Of a DNA stretch of 64,000 nucleotides, positions 12,770 to 24,084 are shown piece after piece. The position numbers were made by a program, and so were the translations under genes. Where the stretch lies: the NCBI RefSeq assembly GCF_019320115.1, contig NC_089587.1:105263158-105327157 (forward strand), given 5' to 3'. Source of the DNA: Miscanthus floridulus (Eukaryota > Streptophyta > Magnoliopsida > Poales > Poaceae). The notes beneath the pieces are model-generated. The model searched no databases and was not told the origin of the DNA. It saw nothing but the letters and a program-made list of their open reading frames with translations. Position 1 is the stretch's first letter. Each line of letters begins with the position of its first letter.

Positions 12770-13825
12770 GTTGGTGTAGTTAACATGTCATTGATGAGCA
12801 CCCGAATTCCCTTGCTTCTGATGGTTCTTCTAAGGATAGGGGCAATTCTTGGACCAATGACCTGTCCTGCCACAATTCTAGCAGGGCCTATTAGTTAGCA
12901 GAACAAAAGAATTCCCTGGTCCTATGGTGCCCTTTGGAAGAGGTACATTAAATGCCTTCTTGAAACCAATCTCTGCCTGATTCTTCTTCTGTGGCGGCCG
13001 GTACCTAACGGCTGTAGTTGGTGGGCAAAACTAAGTCTTCGTTACTAGAGCTTTAGCCTGAGAGGCACCTGCCTCAAAGGCCCTCTTGCGATTTTTGGAA
13101 GCAGCATGGACATTATTGTTATTCTCTTAAGTGAGAGCATCGCTTATGAACTCATTGAAAGTGACACTCTTGTTGTTCCCCATGGACTTCATCAGTTTGG
13201 GACTAAGCCCTCTCTTAAAGCTAGCAATTCTCTTTGATTCAGACTCAACGAATTCTAGAGCATACCTTGCCAGATGATTGAAGGCATGAAGATATTCAGA
13301 GAGTGTCTTGGTGCCTTGCACCAGCTTCATAAACTCATTGTGCTTTATGGCCATCAACCCGAGAGGAGTATAATGACTCTTGAAAGCCTCCTAGAATTGA
13401 TTCCACATGATCTAGGCATTCTCTGGTAGGGTGGACCGATAATGTCACCACCATATACCTGCTGGTCCTTGTAGCTGATGCGAAGCATACTCCGCCTTCA
13501 TCTGCTCCGTCACTCTGAGCAAACAGAACTTGTGCTCAAGCGTGTTTAGCCACTCTTCTGCTTGGAGCGGCTCTTCAGCTTCCTTGAATACGGGCGGCTT
13601 GGTATCTTGGAATTCTTTGAAATCACTAAACTGGTTAGGCTCTGGTCCTTGTCGTTGATTGCAGCCATGTGCTTGATGCTGGGCCAGGGTACGCATAGCA
13701 TCCCCCAACGCACGCTGACCTTCCATGAGCATGGACAACAGATCAGACGGTGTAGGCGGTGGTGGCAGTGGAAGATCATCATCACCACTATCCCCAGCAC
13801 GGCCTGAATGCAGATTGTGCGACAT
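12770..13825 (-). pseudogene. Element B gag
   Basis: Capsid/nucleocapsid part of the B polyprotein. The ATG at 13825 directly follows a CTGCAG sequence, as in C. It opens MSHNLHSGRAGD, has a proline run, then the gag core (KPPVFKEAEEPLQAEEWL, ASHQLQGPAGIWW, FMKLVQGTKTLSEYLHAFNHLARYA, SFKRGLSPKLMKSMG). Near 12870 is a CCHC zinc knuckle whose second residue is a TAG stop where C has tryptophan (PC-stop-NCGRTGHWSKNC). It is in frame with pol, so gag and pol formed one ORF. Several TAG stops show it is inactive. Confidence 0.88.
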
Positions 13826-14176
13826 CTGCAGAAGTGCATTTGTGAGTAATGATGGACGATGTCAGATACATTGCAGATGAATTATAGAATTATGACAAAC
13901 TGAACTTATTGGAGAGATTAATTTCATGCAATAAATAGAGGCACAATAATTCATCCTCATAACATCGCCAATAACATTACTCTGCACATTCTCGCGATGC
14001 ATATGCTTACATGCCAAATTTTTGCCAACATCAAAGCTGGACTTTTATTTATAGCTCACATCAATATGGAGTCAACATGCAAATTCCAGAGATTACATCC
14101 AAGTCTCTAGCTGAAATTAAGTTATGTGTTCTTCCAAAATAAAACAAAGTGCATCTAGCTTAGTGCTACAGCCAAA
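13826..14176 (-). other. Spacer between extra ORF and gag of B
   Basis: 351 bases, AT-rich, with no supported coding potential. Its gag-proximal end reads CTGCAG immediately before the gag ATG, which resembles a splice acceptor. Confidence 0.4.
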
Positions 14177-15208
14177 CTACACATCTTCATCAGTGTCAGC
14201 ATCGATCACTTCTTCACCATCTTCATCCTCGATAGGGATGAGTTCCTCCTCTTCTTCATCTTCTTCATCTTCTGGTACTGCGATGACATTGGCATCTAAT
14301 TCCATGCCATCATCATCAGCGAAGATCACCTATGGTCCTCCCACCACGGGGTACACAGGAATAGGATGAGGAATCGGATTGAGCTGATTGTTGAGACGGT
14401 GAACATCAATCTGCAGTTTTTCAATTTGGCGGAGGAGTTCATTCTCTTGGATTTCCACCCGAATTCCTGTCATGATCCTAGCATTGTCCCTGGTTTGAGC
14501 TAGACGGAGTGCGTCATCTCGCTCACGAGTTAACTGCATGATTTGATCTTGGTTAACATCTCTTTCTCTAACAACACTTATGAACTGCTGCCTGCGGTTT
14601 TCCAAAGCACTCATAAGACCACCGATATCATTTTGAGTTGTCCTAAGCTCCTTACCATTCTTGCATGCATGCTTCTTCCACGTGAGCTGTTCCTTTAGTG
14701 CCTACCGAAGGGCTGTCAAGGCACCGACATAAGTGCCCTGGTGATCCTGAAACAGCTTCAGAACAGCCATCATAGCACTCATGACAGGCCCTGAGCTCTG
14801 TGCCCTTTCTGCCTCAGTCATGACCAAGGGATCATCCTCAAAATTCAGCCACTCTACCTTAGATAGAGCTACTCGAGGAATGGACTTAGCTAGTCCGGCG
14901 ATCAACTCGTCACCAAACTCCTGACATATATCAAGTAGAACTTCCAAAGCTGCCATCTGTGCCCCTTCCCAAGGGGTCCGTCCATCGGCTTCGATGCTCT
15001 AGCCAAGCCACTAGGGTCTGTTTGCGTGAGATGGGACAACCACCTCAATGTCATACCACAGCATCCCACATTCAGCCTCTCCTTGTTTCCAAGTATAACG
15101 AGGTGGCTCCGCATATCCCATGGAATGTAGCACTCTCCATAGCAGGGTAGGAGTGCCAAACATGTGCATAAATGTGTCGCTCCTAGGCGGTAGTGCTGGT
15201 GCGGCCAT
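14177..15208 (-). pseudogene. Extra ORF upstream of gag in element B (coiled coil plus acidic tail)
   Basis: One unshifted frame of 344 codons runs from the ATG at 15208 to the stop at 14177, broken only by four in-frame TAG stops (15011-15013, 14999-15001, 14702-14704, 14330-14332). The N-terminal third (MAAPALPPRSDTF, SMGYAEPPRYTWKQGEAE) matches no family I can name. The centre is heptad-like and charged (residues about 198-290, QIMQLTRERDDALRLAQ, ELLRQIEKLQIDVHRL), typical of a coiled coil. The C-terminus is strongly acidic and ends EDGEEVIDADTDEDV. The C-terminal half is homologous to the extra ORF of element C; the N-terminal parts differ. The ATG follows CTACTACAG, a splice-acceptor-like sequence. 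The function is unknown. Confidence 0.75.
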
Positions 15209-16005
15209 CTGTAGTAGCATTGCAACTTGGGTGTGAGAGGATTACCTTATAGGATGAGAAATCTATAACAAAATAAATAAAGATAAGGGAGGGAGTAATG
15301 CAAAAATGTAATGGCATGAGTAAACATGATGCATGCATGTTCCGTACGTCCTCATGAATCTTAAGAAAAATTTAAAATTCTAGAGACATAGACGGTGGCA
15401 TACATACGTTCTCTCATATACGTATCTAGTCGAGCTACACGTTGCGTTGTTAGTGTACCTACAGAAAATTTCATTGCAGCCCATTCCAACAAAAGAAATA
15501 AGCACGCAATGAAAGCAGTAAACTAAGATACTCTCCATATATACATCCCCAGATATATATACTTTGGTATCCAAAGCTACCCGATAGATACACCCGCAAT
15601 TAAGTACCTTCATATGTACATGTGTGCAACATGTAAACTTTCCGGTAACCACAACTAACTCTCCCCTAGATCGACAGTTGGACGGTCATGCTCTCACAAC
15701 TCACTTTACCTGGGCGTAGAGGCAATTGATCCATACATTACCACCCAAGCGGATGGCATCCATACAATAGCACGCCATATGGACGACGAAATAAAATGAA
15801 AACAATTACCCCCAAAAGTCATTACTTAAATAAGCCACCTGAAAGTCCTTATTTGGGCATAGAGGATATGACCACTAGCACACTTAAGTAAAATTTCAGA
15901 TTTGAACACACCTATATATAAGTAGCTATAAGTTGTCAAAACTAATTTTCACAAACAAAAACCTTTGTTTTAAATACACATATGACATGTTTAATGTTGA
16001 ATCTA
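15209..16005 (-). other. Leader of element B
   Basis: About 800 bases between the primer site and the extra ORF, AT-rich and without a convincing gene. Its sequence is recognisably similar in layout to 33469-34208 of element C (shared motifs such as the Ccaaataagga-like stretch and the gtacctacag-like stretch), so it is part of the element rather than host DNA. Confidence 0.55.
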
Positions 16006-16017
16006 GCTCTGATGCCA
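16006..16017 (-). promoter_or_regulatory. Primer-binding site of element B
   Basis: TGGCATCAGAGC on the minus strand, one base from the initiator-methionine-tRNA type site, two bases inside the LTR end at 16020. Confidence 0.85.
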
Positions 16018-16019
16018 GC

Positions 16020-16841
16020 TGTAACAGAACCGACCAATTTATAAGAGCACAAGTACGAAAGCAATCACCGGAGTGATCAAACCGTCATACTTGAACCCAT
16101 ATAAACCCGGTAGTCAACTGAAACCACGAAGGATTTCAAACCAACTTGCATACAACCAAGATCACAGTAATTCAACATAACAAGCCACATGTTACATCCA
16201 TTTCACAAGTAGTTCACAAGTACCTCATACATCAGAGTACACATAGTTATTACAAAACGAGTTCACAAATAGCGGAAGCAAAGTAGTTTGAGACCATCAC
16301 ACACACTTAGTTCAAATACAAGCCAGCACCATAGTCATATCTAGCAAAAGCAGTAAGATAAGATAACATAGATGATCATGCCCATGATCTAGTCTTCATC
16401 CCCCGCAGGGTGGACACAATACTTGCAGTAGCCGTTATAGAGCACGTCATCTGCAACAAGGGAGAAATAAACCCTGAGTACGAGAATGTACTCAGCTAAA
16501 CTTACCTGTCGTAAACCAGAAATAAATGACACCAAGGAGTATGCAAGGCTTTATCGGTGGATCTTGCTTGACAACCATTTTGCATAAAAGCTTTAGTGAT
16601 ATGAGAGCATAATTTAGATTATGAGTAAGCAGCAAGTTATCAATATTAACCTGTCAACTAGATTAGCACCTATACTAGAGCAAGCAATTGATTTAACTTT
16701 AAACATTAGTAACCATATCCGGTATAATGTTGTATCATCATCATCATCGATTTAACCATCAAGTTCCATTAAGTGCATCTATGTTGCCGCTGCTCAGTCA
16801 AGTTCTCACTATCTGCGAGAGATGGTGATTCGAATCGATTC
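16020..16841 (-). repeat. 5' LTR remnant of element B
   Basis: Begins TGTAACAG next to the primer site and aligns without gaps over 822 bases to 2563-3384 of the 3' LTR (about 33 mismatches by eye). It stops abruptly at 16841 in the middle of a GAATCGATTC segment; the remaining roughly 4 kb of LTR is missing. It is followed by a 7-bp filler (16842-16848) and an inverted copy of its own first 68 bases. Confidence 0.85.
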
Positions 16842-16848
16842 ATCAGAG

Positions 16849-16916
16849 TGACGGTTTGATCACTCCGGTGATTGCTTTCGTACTTGTGCTCTTATAAATT
16901 AGTCGGTTCTGTTACA
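16849..16916. repeat. Inverted 68-bp copy of the LTR inner (U5) end
   Basis: The reverse complement of 16020-16087 with one mismatch (67/68). It forms the outer terminus of element B on this side and ends GTTACA. GTAGG follows after one base. Confidence 0.92.
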
Positions 16917-16917
16917 G

Positions 16918-16922
16918 GTAGG
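16918..16922. repeat. Target-site duplication of element B (right)
   Basis: GTAGG, the partner of 2557-2561. Confidence 0.65.
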
Positions 16923-19656
16923 TTATCTATGCATGTAGTTTCAATATAAATCTTGTAACGTAAATGCACATCACATATATATATCCAGTGATCATTCAAA
17001 ATAAGGGTTATACACCGGGGCTTGCCTTGGACAGGCAGAGTGTCAGCTAAGTCAGTCGCCGGTGGCTCCAAGGCTTCCTCCTATACGAGAACCTCCTCCT
17101 CGTACTCCTCAATCACCTCCTTATACTCCTACTTTCTGACGGTCATGAACTCCATCAACTCGTTCTCTACATGCATGCAATGACGATGTAACCCTTAATA
17201 TTAAGGCAACAGTAATTCTTAAGATAAGAATACATCTACTAAGCCACTAAGCTAGCTCTAATGGCTAAGATACTAACTACTTATCATTTCTCTACCAAAT
17301 AGATTCCAAGCTCACCCTACAAGTGCTTAATTTTTATAAACCAATATCATGCCATTATTCATTTGACCTTAGCGGGTATTTAGCTACCATATTAAATAGT
17401 CTATTTTAGGGCTACAAAAATTATAGCAAGCACCTAATAATGCCATGAAGCTACTACAAAAATTTTAGAGTTAAAGCTATTACAGATTTGCCACAATAAT
17501 TCCTACAAATATTATCATAATAATTTTAAATGCTTTCAATTGATTTAATATATCTCAGCATCATTATAGATAGGCATAAACTAATCACACCAACAGATAG
17601 ATCACATTTTTAGCAACCTAATAAAATTGGTTGCACAATTTTTGGATACCTACATGATTTTATATGATTTACCCAAGATCAGCTTAAAATTAAATCAGAA
17701 AATCCTTATGAAAAAAGAAAAATGAATTCTCCCGCGCGGCCCACGCGACGCAGCGCGCGCGAGCACGCGGCGGCCCACAGGCGTGGCCCACGTGAGGCCG
17801 GCCTGTAGCGCGAGGCGGCCCGTGGCGGGGGAATCCCGCGTGAGCTGTCATATTAGCAAAAACGCCCCTGGGCTATGAACAAAACAACCCGCAGTGCATG
17901 TTACTATTCCTAGAGACAGCACCTATGTAAAAAGACCCTTGTACTCTCTCCTCTTTACAATGGCATGGTCCCTAGCCTCCCCCGCATGCTCCGGCACGGC
18001 GAGCGGTCGCACTGGCGACAGCGTCGGCCACCCGGGACCCATGCTAACCTAGCTAAGAGGCTAAATCTCACCAAGGGGGTTGACGCGAGGCGTTGGGCGG
18101 CGGTTCCACGAGCCAGGACGTCGTAGAAGGACCTCTCCATGACGGTGGGCATCCTACGGCAAAGGCGACGGTGTTCTGGTGAGCTGCAACAACAACAAGG
18201 CAGTAGGTGTAGCGAATGAGCAACAACGACTCACGGCAGCCGGAGATGACCCGAGCGAGGCTAGCCACGTGCGCGCTGCGAGGTGAACGGCGGACCGCAA
18301 AGGCATGGCCGCGTTAGTGGCGAGGAGGCGACACAAGAGCTGCGACTAGCGTGTGGATGACGAAGAGTGGTTCTAGGTGGGGCTAGTGGTGTGGTCAATT
18401 CGACGCGAGATGGCGAGGTTGGAGCTGGCCACGATGAGGCGGGCTAGGCCTTAATGGCGCGGCGGCGGGAGCAAAGCTCCAAAATTAGAGCTTGGCCTGG
18501 CCGTAATCAAGGCGGGGTAGGGGCAGTCGACAAGAGGACGTAAAGGCGGAGACACGGGCACGAGGAATTGATGAGAGGTGCTCGCTCTTTGGCTCACCGT
18601 GACCGCGACTCGACGACGGCGGAAAGTAGAGGGAGAAAGAGAGAAACGGGGCGCGACAGGTGGGCTCGGTTCGTCCTCGCCTTGGCGGGAAGCGAGAGGT
18701 TGTGGCCGAGGGACCTACGTCCAAGCATGAGGGGACGAGCGCGAGCGTCCGCGACCGGCCATGGCCTGCTCACCGCAACGCCATTAATAGCGTGACGATG
18801 GCGTGCACGGCCACGTGCGGACGGCACCCAACCGGGCCAGGGAGGGGGCAGCGCGATGTAGCGAGCAGACGCGAGTATGAGAGTGACACGACGACAGCGA
18901 CAACGTCGTGACACGAGGCAGCAATGGGCGGACGCGACGACAGCGACAGCGCGAGGCAGGACAGCAGGGCGCGAGGCCAATGGCTCGCTGTGGCTGGCCT
19001 CGGCCAAGCCCAGGCAGCCCGACCGACCCAGCGTGGCGGCGCAGGTTGACCGCACGAGACGTGACCATGTGCGTGGAGTGGGGAGGCCGCGCGGTGACCG
19101 CGCACACGGCACCAACCAACCCGAGACAGGTGACGCGCACGAATTTTAAAGCGCTGCTCATGACCAAACTGTTGCTCCTAAACCTAAACCGGCTTCACTA
19201 CACTCAAGATGGCATATGGAACTACTAAATCGAATCATAGCACTACACCACTCCTTACCCCAATCTCTCCAAATAAATTGCTAAACATAGCAGCGTCTAG
19301 CTGTTGACAGACTTGGAAATTTTAAGTTTTGAACTGAACTTGATTTCAATTTGCGATTTCTATGCTATTGAAATTATTACAAAGCAATATTATTTTTCAA
19401 AAGAAAATATTTCATTGTCATCTACAAAGTTTGTACTTCAAACTTTATTTAAGTATCACACACCTGTTCTTTAGTATTTTTGCTTAATAAAAATCATTTT
19501 TAAACCCTACTTGATATGCATGAACCATCGAACCAATTTTTGTTTAGCATTTTTATTGATCATTTTGAGTTACAGAAATTGATCTACACATTCACCACAT
19601 GCATTAACACACAAGTATGATGCTCATGACATGTTTTAGTAGATGATTAACGGGTG
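16923..19656 (-). repeat. 5' LTR of element A, distal part
   Basis: Continuation of the LTR that starts at 1381. It keeps the motif order of the B and C LTRs: a GGGCTTGCCTT block near 17020, AT-rich middle, GC-rich block about 17730-19150, and a U3 end near 19651-19657 (minus strand ACACCCGTTAATC, compare TGTAACACC of C). The exact outer boundary is uncertain because the L1 begins there. Open frames in the GC-rich block occur on both strands and are not conserved between LTRs, so they are not called as genes. Confidence 0.65.
17003..17169 (-). other. Counterpart of the LTR short open segment in element A
   Basis: Minus-strand reading gives a segment with two TAG stops, rich in Glu (KEVIEEYEEEVLV, EEALEPPATD) and ending VQGKPRCI, in the same LTR position as KGKPWSI in B and KGKPRSI in C. 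Only the end and the general acidity are conserved with B and C, so homology is weaker here. Confidence 0.35.
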
Positions 19657-21021
19657 TATATCATTGATTTTGGCTTTGAAAGAGAGGTACTTGAAGAAGG
19701 TGGTGAAAAGGTACTTAAGAGTGGGATCAAGGTCACTGAGGATTCACAGCCTTCACCTAAGAGATCTAAAGCTGATGACTCATCTGACAAGTATGTGCCA
19801 AACAAGGAGGAAACAGATAACAGTAAGAAGATGTCTTCTCTGAGGGATGGTAAACAAGTGCAGCAAGGATGGTCTGCTCCTCCAAAAATAGACTACAGAA
19901 GGAGAAGTGAATCAACATTCATGAAGGATGCTCAACATGCTTACAGGGGTGCCCATCAGGGAGAAGATGATGAAAAAGTACACATTCCTGATACCTTGGA
20001 AGACTCACACTCTGACAATGATTCCTTCACTGCAAAAGTTCAGCAACTTACTGGTGGCACCTCAAATGCTAAGGAGAAGGGAGAATCATCGAAACAAATC
20101 TGGTTTATGCAAGGTGAAGTTGAAGTTGTAAATCCAGTTGATCATTTGCCAGCTGTTAAGAACTTGGAGATAATCTCATCTGCCAAAGCTGATGATGTTG
20201 AGATTGATTGTGATCCTATAGCCAATATCTCTTCCACATCTCCTGAGATATTCATCACAGATGACAATATTGTGAATACTCAGGGTAGCATTGGTGCTGA
20301 AAATGAATGTGCTGGGGTTGAAAAGGGTGACATTGTGATGGACTCTGCTAATATGGTGACCAGTCAGTCTTTACATTATGGAAGATTCTGTGAAAGCTGC
20401 AGAAAAAACTGTGGATTTGACAGGCCATGGCGCTAGTCAGATATCTCAAAACAAGAATGCAGTTGCTTCTGATGATGGAAACCAACAAGTCCAGAATAGA
20501 AGGAGAAGTGAAAGGCTCATCAAGGACACACATCTAAGCATTAAGGAGAAGAATGAGAGGATAGCTCAGAAAAGAAACTTGGAAGGTAACCCAGTGAATG
20601 CTAATTCTTTTTCTGTACTTCCAGTTGAGGAATTGATTAGTATTTCTTGTAACATGGGTATTGCCATACAAAATGATGCTTTTGATACTTTCAATTTGAT
20701 TAGAGATTTAGAGAAAGCTAGAAATGACTTATATTTAAAACAAAGTGAAAATAAACAGCCTTCTCAAACTGAATCAGTTGGGAATGAGCCTGTAGAAAAT
20801 GCTCCCTTGGAACTTGAGTGGTTACATGATGAGTCTTCCGAAACAGAAGACTTTATTCTGGTTGAATCCAGGAAAAAAAGGAGGGAGAGTAAGAAAAAAG
20901 TGAAGATCTCTCCTGAAAAGAAACTGAAAAAGCAAGACCAGGAAAATTCTGACTAGCCAAAGAAGAGAGGTAGGCCTAGTAAAGCCACCATCTCTAAAAA
21001 ATCAAAATCCAAAAAAAGTTA
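19657..21021 (+). pseudogene. LINE (L1-type) ORF1 remnant
   Basis: First ORF of a plant L1, expected to encode a nucleic-acid-binding protein of the LINE ribonucleoprotein. The reading frame is open from the junction with the element A LTR (IIDFGFEREVLEEGG) with no start codon, so the N-terminus is missing. A frameshift lies between 20370 and 20436 and a TAG stop at about 20954. The C-terminus is lysine-rich, and after the TAG the frame shows an AT-hook-like PKKRGRPSK followed by a TAA at 21019-21021. ORF2 starts at 21025, three bases after this stop. Whether the front was lost by 5' truncation or is separated by insertion of element A cannot be decided inside the window. Confidence 0.75.
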
Positions 21022-21024
21022 ACA

Positions 21025-22597
21025 ATGCAAGGTCTGATATGGAACTGTAGAGGCCTCAGGAAAAAAGGGGTAACCACATTCTTAAAAAATCTCATGATTC
21101 AGTATTCTTTTCATTTCATTGGTCTCCAGGAGACAATAATACAGGACTGTGATGATAAAATACTAAGAAAATTTGATTATTCTCAAGATTATCTTTGGCT
21201 CAATAATCCATCCAGAGGTAAATCTGGGGGTATTTTAGTGGGAGTCAGGAAGGAATTTTATGATGTAGGATCTTTTCAACAAGGTGAATTCATGTTACAA
21301 ATGAATCTTTGGGATAAGACAAACAAGATCAAGTGGAATTTGTTAGTTGTGTATGGGGCTGCTCAAGAAGAGAATAAGGTGAATTTCCTCTCTGAATTAT
21401 CTGCATTTTGCTCTAGAAATAAGGACCCTATATTAGTTGGGGGAGATTTCAATATAATCAGATTTGCTAATGAAAGAAATAGGTCAGGAGGGACACAGAA
21501 ATTCACTGACATGTTTAATACCCTGATCGACTTCCATGAATTAAGAGAGATCATCATGTCTGGTGGGTTGTATACTTGGTCTAACAATCAGGAGCACCCA
21601 TTACTGGAGAAATTGGATAGGATTCTGGTATCTAGAGAATGGGAGGATGCTTTTCCAAATGTAATAGTCAAAAAACTTCCTAGAGAAGTATCTGATCACA
21701 ATCCTCTCATCATATCCTCTGGTCCTTGTAAATCTATGAAACATTTGCAATTCAAATTTGAATTAAGCTGACTGAGTAACCCAGACTTTTATCCTGCGGT
21801 TAAAAAGATCCAGGACAAGCCGTGTAGAGCAGCTACTGCCTTGGACAAAATTCAACAAAAATTAGAGATGCTGAAACAATACTTCAAAGGCTGGGGGTTT
21901 AATGTTCAAGGAGAATTGAGAAAGAAAAGAACAATCATTAGTAATGAGCTCTATGATCATGAAAATATTGAAGAAATTGATGGTCTTGATGCAGACCAAA
22001 TGATCAGAAGAGTGGAACTCATGAAAGAAAATCTGCAATTGTTAGATCAAGAAGAGACCTATTGGCACAACAGATGTCATGAACAGTGGATTTTGAAAGG
22101 GGACAATAATACTAGTTACTTTCATAAAATAGCCAATGGCAGGAAAAGGAAAAATACAGTTATTACCCTTGAAAAGGACGGTGAAATCATTGAGGAGATG
22201 AGAATTTGTTAAGACATGCTACAGAATACTATTCAGATCTTTTTGGCCCAGAGGAAAATCATGACATTCATATTGATCAAAGCATTTGGGCTGAGCTTGA
22301 TCATGTAACTGATGCTGAGAATGAAGAACTATGCAAACCTTTTTCAGAACTTGAGATAAAAAATGCATTGGATCAAATGGAAAAAACAAAGCTGCTGGTC
22401 CTGATAAGATACCTATAGAATTCTATCAGGTATGCTGAGATATTGTCAAAAGTGATATTATTCAACTTTTAAAATATTTTCATGCAAATAAGGTTGATAT
22501 TAGTAGAATTAATTATGGAATTATTACTCTTCTCCCCAAGGTATCTGATGCTTAAAAAATACAGCAGTTTAGGCCCATCTGTCTGCTTAACTGTCTG
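21025..22597 (+). pseudogene. LINE ORF2, first part: endonuclease and RT N-terminus
   Basis: Starts MQGLIWNCRGL and shows an apurinic-type endonuclease domain: catalytic Asn (WNCRG), Glu (GLQET, about 21128), GGDFN (about 21440) and the terminal SDHNPLI (about 21690). This enzyme nicks target DNA to prime reverse transcription. The frame is broken by a TGA at 21769-21771 where related proteins usually have Trp, and by frameshifts near 22205 and 22385 before the AAGPDKIP and FRPICLLNCL motifs that open the RT domain. The sequence then stops at the insertion of a second LINE and resumes at 24085 with YKLITK, the natural continuation. Confidence 0.9.
22589..22597. repeat. Target-site duplication of the nested LINE (left)
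   Basis: AACTGTCTG, repeated exactly at 24076-24084 after the poly-A tail. Removing one copy and the insert rejoins the host RT frame. Confidence 0.9.
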
Positions 22598-24075
22598 GAG
22601 AAGCAACGGGGCTCAAGACAAACTTACAAAAGAGCAATGTATTGCCCATCAGATGTGGTGATGTGGAGCTTGCAGCAGTGCAAAACCTGCTGCCCTGTGC
22701 ACTCACTGACTTCCCATGCAGATATTTGGGACTGCCTCTCGCTTTGAAGAAGCTTACCAAGGCTCAAATTCAGCCTATTATTGACCGTATTGCTGATCAG
22801 CTTCCTGGCTGGAAGGCAGATTTGATGACCAAGGTTGGAAGAATGGTTCAGGTTCAGTTTGTGCTCACCGGTATGCTCGTCTATCTAATTATGGCCATCG
22901 ACTTTCCACCTTGGGCTATTAAAGCAGTGGATAAAATTCGGCGTGGGTTCCTTTGGAGAGGCCGCAGAGATGCAAAAGGAGGGCATTGTCTTATTGCTTG
23001 GGGTAAGGTTTGTATCCCTAAAGAACTTGGGGGTCTAGGAATTTCAGACCTTAAATCCCTTGGTTGGGCATTGCGAATGAGATGGGCCTGGTTACAAAAA
23101 AACAGAACCATATCACCCATGGGCTAATCTTCCAATTCATGTGCCAGATCAAGTTGATCTTGCACCTCGTCTTTTCGCCGCTATCCCTAAAAGGAGGACC
23201 AAACAACGAACTGTCCAGGATGCCCTTACCAACCAGACTTGGATTTCTGATATAAAAGGGGCTCGCACGGTCGGTGTAATGGTTGACTTCCTCCTCCTTT
23301 GGGACGTCCTGTCTGATTTCTCTTTGCAACCGGGTGTTGAAGATAGGCATATTTGGCAGTTTTCCTCAGATGGAAAGTATTCGGCCAAAACTGCATACAA
23401 GGGATTTTTTGTGGGGTCTATATCTTTTGAGCCCTGTGAAAGAATTTGGAAGACCTGGGCACCGCCCAAATGCCGCTTCTTTGTTTGGTTGGTGGCTCAC
23501 AACCGTTGTTGGACAGCGGATCGCCTTGCACGCCGTGGACTACCTCATCCTGAGCACTGCCCTTTGTGTGATCAGGCTGCAGAAACCATTGATCACCTCT
23601 TAGTTCAGTGTGTCTTTGCAAGAGAATTCTGGTTCCGCTTCTTTTCTCGGATGGGACTCCAAGCGCTTTCCCCGCAGTCCACAGAAATATCCTTTCACTC
23701 GTGGTGGGAGAGAGTAAACAGTGCTGCTAGTGACATGGCAAGGAAAGGAATCAACTCTCTCGTGATCCTGGGAGCTTGGACCTTATGGAGACACCACAAC
23801 AGTTGTGTTTTTGATGGTGCAGCCCCAAGTGTTGCAGGCGCTCTTGCTGTAGCGGAAGATGACAGAAGGTCGTGGTCTTTGGCGGGGGCTCGAGGATTAT
23901 CCCTCTTGGATGCCCTCGCTCCGGGTGGTTAGCGTCCTCTATGTCTAAGGCGCGTTAGCTTCCTAGTAGCAGCAGCAGCTGCTGCAATGTGTTTTGTGTG
24001 TGTTGTGTTGTATGGGTTCTTACCCCCCTTCTTATTATCTTCTTAATACAATGAAGCGCAGTTTTCGAGAAAAAA
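22598..24075 (+). mobile_element. 5'-truncated second LINE nested in the first LINE
   Basis: A 1478-bp LINE 3' end inserted in the RT region of the host LINE, flanked by AACTGTCTG and ending in an A tract (24070-24077), the hallmarks of target-primed reverse transcription. It encodes the C-terminal third of ORF2 (PCRYLGLPL, GWKADLMTKVGR, WGKVCIPKELGGLGI) and a zinc-binding RT-associated domain (CPLCDQAAETIDHLLVQC near 23560), ending at a stop at 23930-23932. One frameshift at an A run near 23093-23100 separates 22642-23127 from 23141-23932. It is less decayed than its host and belongs to a different LINE family, with a higher GC content. Confidence 0.9.
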
Positions 24076-24084
24076 AACTGTCTG
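24076..24084. repeat. Target-site duplication of the nested LINE (right)
   Basis: Exact partner of 22589-22597. Confidence 0.9.

Larger units (their letters stand above)
2562..16917 (-). mobile_element. Element B: Ty3/gypsy chromovirus-type retrotransposon
   Basis: In minus-strand order it holds: a shortened 5' LTR (16020-16841 plus an inverted 68-bp arm), primer site, extra ORF (15208-14177), gag-pol (13825 to about 9410), polypurine tract and a long 3' LTR (9400-2563). The order protease, RT, RNase H, integrase, chromodomain-like tail identifies a Ty3/gypsy chromovirus; assignment to the Tekay/Del group is an inference from gag style and LTR size. About 33 differences over 822 aligned LTR bases (counted by eye, about 4%) put insertion roughly 1.5 million years ago at the commonly used grass LTR rate. 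It lies inside the LTR of A and itself carries a solo copia LTR. Confidence 0.88.

Noticed and set aside
17730..19150. Long open frames on both strands in the GC-rich part of the A LTR (for example 18594-19115).
   Set aside because: They overlap antisense, have no recognisable motif, and equivalent GC-rich blocks of the B and C LTRs have different frames. They are a by-product of GC-rich composition.
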